From Rostratula benghalensis (lineage: Eukaryota; Chordata; Aves; Charadriiformes; Rostratulidae), in contig VXAI01000166.1 of NCBI GenBank assembly GCA_013399305.1, forward strand, positions 1,402,034-1,466,033: 64,000 nucleotides of DNA, given 5' to 3'. Each line of letters opens with the position of its first letter. Position 1 is the first letter of the stretch. The notes beneath the pieces are model-generated. The model had not been told where the DNA came from. It saw nothing but the letters and a program-made list of their open reading frames with translations, and did no database searches. The position numbers and the translations under genes are program-made. Of the stretch, positions 1 through 9,565 are shown piece after piece.

Positions 1-970
1 GATTTATTAGAAAAGTATAGACTTAACTTTCTTTGATGACCTTAACTCTTGTGCATACACAGCCACAGTGACATTTCATAGTTGTGACAGCCAAAATTAT
101 TACTATATCTCTGAAAACAGAATTGTTTTCAGTGACACCATTTTAATATCTTTTGCTTCTGGAAGATATTAATCTTCTTGGATTTCTTGAAAATATTTCT
201 GCATTTTATCAGAAGTAAGTCAAATAAATGGACAAAAAATAATCAATACTTTTTCCATGGAGAGTTAAAAAATCAGTTTTACAACTCTGAGGCCTGAACT
301 GTATTAATCTTGCACATTTTATCTCCATTAAATATTCATGAAGGGTCAATCCAAGCTTACCACTTAACTGTAAACAAATTATATCTGTGTAATTGAATCC
401 TTACCTTCATTTAGTGTCATTCCACACATAGCTTGGTCTATAAAGAATACAAAGAATGAGATTAAAGAGACAAGTGCCCTGCTGATGTCCAAGTATCGAG
501 AAATTCAGAGATAAAGACTCCAAAAAGAATCATAAAAACTAGCTTTATCTTAACACATCTAACTTTCATACTCTACATGGACCAGTCTCCACCAGAAGAT
601 AGGACACTCTGCCTCCTTTCATTGACAGAAACCAAAGAACCAGAGATGGCCATCACTTGGCTAAAGTTTTCCTTTCTAAATATATACTGTCCCTTTATGA
701 TTTAGGCAAGCGGCAACAGTACCATCGACACAGATCACCATGCTCCCAGAACATCAGTTCAGGTTTTCAATTCTTTACTAAAACACAATGCAGCCTGTGT
801 TCTAAGACCTATATAAAATTCTGTTTTCTTAGATATCAGCCATTTTCATTTCGTTCTCACTTCTTATACATCACATTGTCAAGCCAAACATTAATTGGCA
901 TATTTTTTGACAATTTGAGAGGAAAAAAATAGATTCTTAAATGGATTGTGGATATTCAGACAACAAAAGC
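1..970. other. A+T-rich unique sequence, no gene seen
   Basis: Only short chance open frames are present (for example 657-932, plus strand), with no domain, convincing splice pair or CpG cluster. I see no repeat family here until the CR1 remnant begins at about 976. Confidence 0.6.
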
Positions 971-975
971 TTGAA

Positions 976-1070
976 CACAGAATCTTAAAGATGTGGAATA
1001 ATCCTGTTTGGAAGGGACATTGACAGTTCATCCAGTCCAGCCTTCTGCTCTGGGCAGGACCAGCCATATG
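976..1070 (-). mobile_element. CR1: short CR1 LINE 3'-end remnant (minus)
   Basis: Read on the minus strand this looks like the last ~95 bases of a CR1 element. The plus strand shows the usual inverted tail start (cacagaat), then ggaagggaca and the hallmark tcatccagtccag followed by a 'gggcaggacc' block. The tail is eroded and everything upstream is lost, as expected for 5' truncation. It lies directly against a second CR1 copy of opposite orientation. Confidence 0.55.
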
Positions 1071-1457
1071 ATCTTTAGCTTGGAGGTCTCTTTAGCTTGG
1101 AGAAGAGGAGACTGAGGGGTGACCTCATTAATGTTTATAAATATGTAAAGGGTGGAGGATGGAGCCAGGCTCTTCTGAGTTATGGTCAGAGATAGCACAA
1201 GGGGCAATGGGTGCAAGCTGGAACATAAGAGGTTCCACTTAAATATGAGGAAAAACTTCTTCACGGTGAGGGTGATGGAGCACTAGAATGGGCTGCCCAG
1301 AGATGTGGTGGAGTCTCCTTCTCTGGAGACGTTCAAGACCCGTCTGGACGCGTTCCTGTGTGACCTGATCTAGGTGTTCCTGCTTTGGCAGGGGGATTGG
1401 ACTAGATGATCTTTCAAGGTCCCTTCCAATCCCTGATAGTCTGTGATTCTGTGATTC
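1071..1457 (+). mobile_element. CR1: CR1 LINE, 5'-truncated copy with intact tail (plus)
   Basis: This is the 3' end of a CR1 non-LTR retrotransposon. It holds the last part of the reverse-transcriptase ORF (the 'gcttggagaagaggagactgag' region, then 'aacataagaggttccactt', then 'gggctgcccagagatgtgg'), a short 3' UTR ('gcagggggattggactagatgatc') and the diagnostic tail ctgtgattctgtgattc at 1441-1457. The coding part is broken by indels, including a loss of about 12 bases near 1159 relative to the sister copy at 38731-39127. At its 5' edge a 14-base string (tctttagcttggag) occurs twice, at 1072-1085 and 1089-1102, a 17-base-period duplication. It is inactive. Confidence 0.9.
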
Positions 1458-3163
1458 GAAATAATTGCTCCACACTTGAACCAGTAAGATCTTGAAAAAT
1501 CTCTAAAGATGGAGAATAATTTCACTGGACAATCTGCTACACTAATCTAGTGCCCTAAGGTGAAAAAGACTTTCCTTAAATCAAAGTTGGAACCTCTCAT
1601 GTTTCAATTTTATCTGTTTTCTCATGCCCTCCTAGAGCACATGTGGCTTCTCTCACTCTAGACTATATAAAAGTATGAGGATGATACTGTTTTCCAGCAC
1701 TGACACAATAGTTTACTAAAGTAAAATATTTCAAGTGAAAGTACAGATAATATGTGGGGTTGGTGGTTTTTTGTTTGTTTGGTTGGTTTTTTTAAGTTGG
1801 AGATTCTTACAAGTATTTTCATTAGCAGTTTATTTAACAAAAATTGTAGAAAAGTTAAACAATCCTTTGTGCTCTGGCTCTGTTGACTATTTCCACTCCC
1901 ATCTCTCATATACGCTTTTCTAGCCTTACAACACTGGAAGAAAAGAAAAAAGAAATGTGAAGAGAAGAAAAAATAGAAATTGAATATAAATCAAAATATC
2001 TCAAAAGTTTAGGATTTCCATTTTAAAAATGGAAAACAACTTCAGAACATTTTATGTATCTTCAATGTTTTTCAATACCAATATAGTTCAAACTTCATGT
2101 TAGTACTAAATTTATCAAGAAGACAAAGGTATACATTCCACTAACATATTTACAAACTTTGATTACTGGCCATCAAACCAGAAAATCAAACCACAAAGAA
2201 ATTCACAAAATATAAGAAATAATTTTAATATAAGACAGTGCATCAATATTGGTTCTGTTAACTATGACAGATATTTGGACAGAATTCTTTGTTAGTTGAA
2301 CAGATTTATCATGGAATAATTTCTAGGCAAAGGCTAACATTTTCAAATGTCAGTACCCAAAAATCAGCTTCCAGGCACACAATTAAACACAGCATAATTT
2401 TCAACTGTGCATCTGTGTAATTTTAACTTTCCAGTGAAAATCTCATGACTCCAAACAAGATTGTCTTTTATTGTGTGTATATGTAGTGCTGACGTCTGAC
2501 AGGCTTTAGGTTTTGAGGGAAAGGATTCCAAGAGAATGCTTCCTCTCTACTTGACCATAGATATTAAATAGCTCTCAGCTAGCTTTGTACCAGTTTACAT
2601 CCTTCTATGGTTCACAAAGGATGAGACAATAAATAGTAGAGAATTGCTGAGAAATAAATATATGAAAGAAATGAACAGAAAGTTAGGCTTTATGGGTGGC
2701 GGGTAACTTATTAGGGGCAATATATAAAATCATTTTTGTCAAAACCTGTTTACTTATACAAAGTGTTAAAGTTTTAAGTTGGTTTGTTCTTCCTTCTCCT
2801 ACAGAAAGTAGACATTCTTGGGGTTTTTATCATCTTACTTCCATCCATGTGGATCTAGGTAATAGTAGAAATATCAAGCAGACAACTGGAAGGAATGTTT
2901 TGATTTTAGTATTAAATTACTTTCCTTATACATCATAATGTTTTGGACAACATTAGAACACATTTTAACAAACACGCTCAAGTCCCCACTTTTACAAAAG
3001 GGAAAAAGATATTAAAAGTACATCACAAATTTAGAAGTAAGCAGCTGACTGACAAATCTTTCCTCTACTGATTCTTGTCTTGCTAGCTTTTTTGTAAGAC
3101 TCCCAAGAGTTTCTTTAGCTGCACTCTGTTATATTTCACTACTTCTTTTTTCTACTCTTGCAG
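1458..3163. other. A+T-rich unique sequence, no gene seen
   Basis: No supported gene. A short palindrome lies at 2015-2035 (10-base arms TTTCCATTTT and AAAATGGAAA around one A). A T/G-rich run at about 1752-1795 is low complexity. Confidence 0.55.
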
Positions 3164-3420
3164 CAAAACCTAGTATTTCATCGTAAACAAATAGCGTTAA
3201 CACTTGTGATGCTTAATGTTTTGTCAGTTTGCTCAGCAAGTGTGAAGAAAATGCAAACACTTCCAAGCCTTTTTTCATGCTGTCAGACTTCACTAAGTCT
3301 AGGAGATCTCCCAAATGGATGGTCTTGTATGCTGAAAAAATTAAGAGTTGAAACTCTTGTGATTCTTAAAACAGGCAATACCTGGTTAGTAAAACCTTTT
3401 TTTTTTTCCACCTGGAACAA
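3164..3420 (+). other. exon-like block, open through 257 nt, unrecognised
   Basis: A long pyrimidine tract ending in ...ctactcttgcag (AG at 3162-3163) is followed by 257 bases open in the frame that starts CAA AAC, and then by the donor-like junction aacaa|gtaagc at 3420/3421. The encoded 85 residues include a hydrophobic stretch (IALTLVMLNVLSVC), several cysteines, and a T-run-derived FFF near the end. I recognise no domain. Open frames of this length occur many times in this window by chance, so the splice signals are the only positive evidence. It could equally be a non-coding RNA exon or chance. Confidence 0.18.
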
Positions 3421-5448
3421 GTAAGCATACTTTTTCACAAGAAGCTTATAGGCTATTTCTTAGCTACGACAGGCTTGCTCCCCAGAATGGCTTCCTAGAT
3501 ATTCCTATGCATAGCATCCTATACTCATGCTTTATTTTATATTTTTGATATAAAAATCTGCACATTATCTGCCCAAGTAGATATTCATTTCAACACCTAA
3601 ATTTTTATCAGTACTTATATCTTTCACCACTTCAGGGGGGAAGGGGTGTGAAAAACTACACCAGAATAAAATGGTTTGCAAAATATAGATATGGGTTCGG
3701 TTTTTTTCTTCCATTGGGTTTATTCAGATATCACTCTTAAAAAAAAAAAAAAAAAAAAGAGCTAGCTGTGTCATATAAATCACTAATAACAGATACATTA
3801 TCCAATTGCAATAACTTATATTAACTTTAACAAATGTGGATAATAGGAAAAGTTGATACGCACAATTCCTACTGTGCAAACTGACATGATTTTAGGGGTT
3901 TATGTAAGGGGTAAGAAGTAAACCTCAAGTTTACTGTGCCTTTTAAGGTGCATTAAGATCTGGAAAACATAAAGTTCAATGTATTTACAGGTATCTAGTG
4001 TTTTTTGACAAGGTCTATGATATTCATGCTGGCCTCTAGTTGCTAATCCAACGGGTTACTGGTTTCCACAGATCATATCTGCAAGGCTCATGCAGCTGCC
4101 TCAGATGTTCCATTGCATCTCAAATGGCAAGAGATGGTTATTTCTAAGCAACTGGATCAAGCCAGTGATAATGATCTGATACATCTCTTATCTCCTAACT
4201 AATTTAAAGCTCTAAAAGAGATGCAAGATAACACATTACTCTGTTTAGTATGGCAGAGAAAAGGAATGCTCATTCTTGAAGTTCTCAACTTGTGAATGGC
4301 TGAATAGTGTTTGGGCCTTGGTTGGGCTGGTACTATTCGTATTTTAAAATTTTGCTTGTTTGAGCTTTTTTGAGCAATTCTTCACAGATTGCACTGGTGT
4401 AGTCCAGCCAAAAGTATCACAGATGTGGTCAGAAATGTACTTAAAAAAAGCACTATCCTATTTCCTGAGGTGATGTGAAAATTTTCACCCAAAATCTCCA
4501 GCATGCTTCATAATGCCTTCCCAATATTGAAGGCAGCAGAATCAGCAGAATAAGATAATTGTTACAGCTCATTCATATCATAAGCAGGAGATGAAGCTTA
4601 AAATCCTATACCATTCATTCTTTTTTAACTAGCTATTGATTTTCTTACAAATACCCTAAATTAAAACATTTAAACTGTTTTTTTTCTCTTGTAGCTATAG
4701 ATTAACACTGTTTTCATTTCACTTTATAAAATGAATTTGCAACATATTACAAATGTTCTAATATTTCATCCTGTAACAGATAAAAGTGGGCTGGGAGGTG
4801 CTGAACAGCAGAGTGCTAGAGGGAACAGCACTCAATGCTCTGTTATTGAACTGCCAGCAGGAAGAGAGTGGAGAGGTAATAAATTGTTGTAGGTATCAAT
4901 TAACAGCTAAACCTTATTCTACCCACGCAGAACAGGGAAATGGTATGGGAAAAGTGAGGTTATAAAAATAGGTGTCCTCATAAGCCAATTAATATTACTT
5001 GGGCATTATTACTTAATATTACTTGGGAAATTAATAACCAGGAAATCAAGAAACAACCATTTCTTAGGAATTACCTATTCCTGGATGCAGGTTTTATTAC
5101 CTACATTACATTTACAATATAGATTGTGTTGATAAAAAAAATCAGTATCTTCTTTGCTGTTTAGAAACACGGAGTAAAATAGATTTTATCATGTGTCCAC
5201 TAACCTAAAAACCAGAAAGGAAGGGCCTCTGAATTTTAACTCACACTTGAGTGCATCCCTTCCTGTGAAGCAAGAACAGCTCTAGTGAATACACTCTGTT
5301 TAGATCAGATCTGACACTTTTTGAACGTAGCATAACAAGCTTAAGAAAAGATTGATCCGTGAGGTTTAAAGAAAATCTTTCATCCTGTGTACTTTATTTT
5401 TAAAACATACCATGGCCACGAATATTTCATATGTGACATTTTTATAAA
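3421..5448. other. unique sequence with a poly(A) run
   Basis: A run of 20 A lies at 3739-3758. No retrocopy is visible upstream of it, so I read it as a simple repeat. The 15-base string ttaatattacttggg occurs twice (4989-5003 and about 5013-5028), a local duplication with a period of about 24 bases. No gene is supported. Confidence 0.55.
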
Positions 5449-6810
5449 TCACAGAATCTTCATGGTTAGAAGGTACCTTTGAGATCATTGAGTCCAACCA
5501 TAACAAAAAAAAAACCCCAACAACCCACAACAAAAAGCCACCACCACCTAAAAAACCCACAACCAACACACCCATCAATCTCAGACATTAGAGCATGCCC
5601 TGAAGTCCCACATCTTCATGTGTCTTAAATACCTCCAGGGATGGTGATTCAACCACTTCCCTGGGCAGGCTATTCCAGTGCCTGACTCAGTAAAGTAATT
5701 CTTCCTAATATTTAATCTAAACCTTCCCTGCTGCAACTTCATTTCCTCTAATCCTGTCATTATTCACCTGGGAGAAGAAGCTAACACCCACTTCTCTACA
5801 ACCTCCTTTCAGGTACTTGTAGAGGGTGATGAGGTCTCCCCTCTTCTAAAAACTAAACATTCCCAGTTCCCTCAGCCACTCCTCATATGACTTATTCTCC
5901 AGAACTCTCAGCAGCTTGGTGGCTCTCCTCTGGACACGCTCCAGCACTCAAATGTCTATCTTGTAGTAAGGGGCCCAGAACTGAACACAGAACTCCAAGT
6001 GAGGCTTCAACAGTGCCAAGTACAAAGCACGATCATTTCCCTACTCCTGCTGGTCACACTATTCCTGATACCAGCCAGGATGCTGTTGGCCTTCTTGGTC
6101 ATCTGAGCACACTGCTGGCTCATGTTACACTGGCTGTCCACCAACACCTCCAGGTCCTTTTCTGCTGGGCAACTCTCCATCCACTCTTCTTCGAGCCTGT
6201 GTCATTGCCTGGCGTTGTTGTGAACAAAATGCAGGACCCGGCACTTGATCTTAGTGAACCTCAGCACATTGGCCTTGGCCCATCAATCCAACCTGCTTAG
6301 GTCCCTCTGTAGAGTCTTCCTACCTTCAAGTGGACCAACACTCCCACCTAGTTTGGTGCCATCTGCAAACTTACTGAGGGTGCATTCAATCCACCCATTC
6401 AGATCATCAATAAAGATATTAAAGAAGACTGGCCCCAAAACTGAGTCATGAGAGACACCACTGGTGACTGGCTGCCACGAAGATTGCACCCTATTAATCA
6501 CAACTCTCTGGGCACAGCCATCAAGCGTTTTGCCCAGTGAAGAGTACATTTGTTGATGCCATGATTTGCCAGGAACGGGAGAACATTGTGGGGGATGGTG
6601 TCAAAGCCCTTACAGAAGTCCAGGTAGACAACGTCCACAGCCTTCCTGTGATCCAGAAGAGAGGTCACATGGTCATAAAAAGATATCAAGTTGGTCAAGC
6701 GGGACCTCATGAACCAATGCTGGCTGGCCCTGATTACTTGGCTGCTCTGCATTTGCTGTGAGAGCTCACTCAAGATGATCCTGTACATGATCTTTCAGGT
6801 TAGACCTTGA
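5449..6810 (-). mobile_element. CR1: CR1 LINE, longest copy in window (minus)
   Basis: The element runs from its 3' tail at 5449 (tcacagaat on the plus strand) back into the reverse-transcriptase domain near 6800. Decayed minus-strand frames show the family's landmarks. RT motif A appears as [15 protein letters not shown] (frame 6498-6788), the next block as [11 protein letters not shown], and the catalytic FADD position reads FADG at about 6358-6369, so one catalytic aspartate is lost. Stops and frame changes separate the pieces. The 3' UTR carries an A/C-rich block (5503-5578) at the same place where the copy at 58992-59822 has a shorter one. It belongs to the same subfamily as that copy and is inactive. 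Confidence 0.9.
5503..5578. repeat. A/C-rich low-complexity block inside CR1 3' region
   Basis: Almost only A and C on the plus strand (runs such as aaaaaaaaaaccccaacaac). It sits between the conserved CR1 strings gagtccaaccat and gagcatgccctg. Confidence 0.7.
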
Positions 6811-7176
6811 TATTATTTGCATAATGAGAAATTAATTTTAGCCATCTAAAGATAACAAACATGGTCACTGCAGGACAGAGAGAGGAATGAAGAAAACACA
6901 TCTGAGAGAAGAAATGTTATCTAAAACATTAGACAAAGCCAAGTAATTACAACACATTCTAGAAAATAACCTATCTTAATCTCAATTACTTGGGGCCACA
7001 CAGAATATTATTACTTGAACTATGTAACAAACTGTTACTAGTAACTTCTTTGACTTAATAGAGTCTAACCCAGCAGTATAAAACTATAGGAAATAAGAAA
7101 GAGTATCGAAATCTAGTATCTGAGGTAAGCATCAATTCAATCTCGGCTGATGTCTCAGAATACTGCTGTGACTTAC
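6811..7176. other. A+T-rich unique sequence, nothing seen
   Basis: No gene, repeat or regulatory element could be supported here. Confidence 0.5.
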
Positions 7177-7304
7177 TGATAAATTTCCTGAAGGAACTGA
7201 TTCCAGAGTCAAGAACCCACTGCCATTTCTTCGACTCATATGAAACCCTTCAAATACAAGTACTAATTGTACTAGAAGTACTTGTACACAAATACCAGAA
7301 TAAC
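7177..7304 (-). other. exon-like block, 128 nt, unrecognised (minus)
   Basis: On the minus strand a strong pyrimidine tract ends in ...ccctctccccatcag (AG at 7306-7305). It is followed by 128 bases open in one frame and the donor atca|gtaagt (intron from 7176). The frame requires one base from a preceding exon (phase 1 in, phase 0 out) and encodes about 42 residues beginning YSGICVQVLLVQLVLVFEG, a hydrophobic start followed by a polar tail (MSRRNGSGF). It is on the same strand as, and downstream of, the signal-peptide exon at 9412-9498. That exon ends in phase 0, so a further exon would be needed between them. No family is recognised. It could be a non-coding RNA exon or chance. Confidence 0.28.
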
Positions 7305-9405
7305 CTGATGGGGAGAGGGAAATAAAAAAATACCTGTAGCTATCTGCTTCCAAGTAATTTATCCAGATTGATGGCAATGAAACTGGAAGCAGACTAGTAA
7401 CTCCTGCAAGATTTAATACAGAGATAGCATTCAGCAGATTCTTATGCCACCAAAAATTTCCAAACATCTATCTAAACTTATTAACATATAGAAAATGTAG
7501 GGGGGGAAAAAAGCACTTATATTCTGTTTCTTGTAATTAAAACATTTCTTTTCATATTTATGAATTGCTATAACAGCAGTTGCTCAGTTGTATCAGGCAA
7601 CTTGTTATGTAGAATATTTTTAAAATTAAGGCTATAAGTATTTACAAGAAAAACAACAAACAAAAAATTAATGCACTGGCAAATTTAATTTCTTGTTTCC
7701 TGATGGAATTTTGGTTTTTATGGTTTTGTTCTGCTTCACAATGATTTTTAAACAGACTTGGGCATCCCTTTACATAACACTGTAAGTTTGAACCAGATTT
7801 ATTTGTCCAATGAAGTATGTTTTATCAGAACATTCATTACCCTTTTTGAACATAGTGGAGTCAAGGATCAGAAAGCAATTTTCCTTCTTTCCTGTTCTCA
7901 AAAGTATGATTTTTTTTTTAGTGAGGTTAAGCAGTGCTTTTTCAAATTCCCTGTGCTTGATGTGTCATCTGTCGATGAGTCAAGCCTGTTATGCTGGAAC
8001 TCGGAATACAAGAATGGTCCCTCACTTTGAAAACTTTTAAAAGGATTGGTTTATTGTTTCTATAAGGGAATCTGAAATAGGTTCTCCTTTTATTTGTAGA
8101 TGTCATGGCCATACCCATTGATAAAAGGTGTTGGCTTTGTACACAGACTCTTCAAATATTCATAATTCTACCATGATTGCATTGCCTAACTAGTTCTGTT
8201 TTGAAAGACTAAAGCTACTACATCAACATGAACAGACTGGAATTTCTTTGCATTTTTAGAAACATCTGTTCTATATTTCACTATGTAATATATCTACATA
8301 TTTACTGTAAAAGAAATCAAGGTTTTACTTCACTGCCAAAAATTTAAGCATGTACAGGACATTACTAAATTTGACACACTGCAGATGAAATACTTTAAGA
8401 AGGACAGTTTAGCCTTTGCAGCCACATGTAATGGATGCATACCCATCCTCCTGATAAAAACAACTCTATCAAGTAAATGTTTAGTCTGCCTTACTGCTTT
8501 TCACTGGATTTTTACTTCTAACAGCTGCTTTCTAGTTCACATAAAAATACTACTTATAATTGAAGCAAGAGCTTGGCATCTAAAACTCGATTCATGATTT
8601 TTCTTATTGATCAGTTTATCCCCTTCCTTATTTTAAGTGACTTCAAATTCACAGGTCTGAATTCCCAGGAAAATATACTGATCAGACAATGATAGTTTGG
8701 ATAGGGGTAACCTTTAGGACTCTTTCTGTGAAACTGTGCCATTATGTGAAGAAGCATTTAATATTCACAGGGTGAGAAAAAAACACCAGTAGCATGAGAC
8801 CCTTCATAGTCCCAAGATATCCCATATCTCCCAAGATACCCATTTCATTATTACAGCTGAGGCATTTTTGTTCTGGGGATAGTCCAATCACAAAAGAAAA
8901 TGCTCATCCCACTTAAACTTTATATGATTATTTTTAAAATTAATCATCAAATGAAATTGTCAAATCTGAAGAGTGGAATTGATTCAGGAGGTAATCCAAA
9001 ATATCTAAAAAATAAATCTTAATCCCAAAGTTTCTGAATACATATATAGCCAACCACTGTATTTTACAATAAGTAGCTAAATACCTCTATGACCATTATG
9101 TGGAGAGGAATTTGTAAAAAGGAAAGGGCAATATCTCATCAGGGAGATTCACTTTTACTGTTTTACTTTCATAGTTACGCATAAGAGCCAAAGAATAATC
9201 CAGTTTTAAACACTCCTTTCCCAAAAGCTTTTTTTACAGTGTTCAGGTTCACATATTGTGTCCAACACACAGCAACTGAGAGACGGTCTATTAGTGTTTC
9301 AGCACAGGTTAGAAAAACCTTTCTGAGGTGAGTCTCTGACCGTTCACACTGTGGAGTGGTCTCACTGACACACACTGGGTTCTGCCTGAAGGATACACTG
9401 CAGGA
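7305..9405. other. unique sequence between two exon candidates
   Basis: No confident exon was found on either strand. I looked on the minus strand for an exon of length 3n+1 that would join the blocks at 9412-9498 and 7177-7304. One acceptor-like tract lies near 8877 (minus), but its frame closes without a good donor of the right length. Confidence 0.45.
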
Positions 9406-9411
9406 ACTCAC

Positions 9412-9498
9412 TTCCCACACTCCAGCTGGAGGGGCCAGCAGCAGCCCATGGGACAAGACTAGAGCCAGGCTGAAGGAAAACCACGCCAACACAGGCAT
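9412..9498 (-). CDS. candidate first coding exon: signal peptide (minus)
   Basis: An ATG at 9498 with A at -3 opens 29 codons ending exactly at a donor of canonical form, gggaa|gtgagt (intron from 9411). The peptide begins MPVLAWFSFSLALVLSHGLL. It has a short N-terminus, a hydrophobic core at residues 3-21 and small residues near a plausible cleavage region (residues 22-26, APPAG), so it has the shape of a secretory signal peptide. The exon is 87 nt, phase 0 at its end. Upstream on the minus strand are E-box motifs (CAGGTG at 9565-9560, CAGCTG at 9529-9524) and a TATA-like ATAAATAG at 9558-9551. The local sequence is richer in G+C and CpG than its surroundings. The remaining exons would lie at lower coordinates or beyond the window; none is certain. 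I cannot name the gene. A membrane or secreted protein is inferred, and a chance hydrophobic frame is the alternative. Confidence 0.42.
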
Positions 9499-9523
9499 AA
9501 TGGGACTGTCAGGTCCTCAGCAC

Positions 9524-9565
9524 CAGCTGTTTCACTCTGTAGATCCATTCCTATTTATCCACCTG
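9524..9565 (-). promoter_or_regulatory. possible core promoter for the signal-peptide exon
   Basis: Minus-strand GGATAAATAGG (9560-9550) resembles a TATA box, lacking only the first T of TATAAATAG, and sits about 60 bases before the ATG at 9498. A start site about 28-30 bases downstream would leave a 5' UTR of roughly 30 bases. E-boxes CAGGTG (9565-9560) and CAGCTG (9529-9524) flank it. This rests on motif matches only. Confidence 0.25.

Noticed and set aside
3739..3758. Poly(A) run as a processed-pseudogene tail
   Set aside because: No gene-like sequence, target-site duplication or open frame lies directly upstream.
6283..6788. Reverse-transcriptase-like open frames as a host gene
   Set aside because: They are decayed parts of the CR1 element at 5449-6810, with a changed FADD motif and frame breaks.
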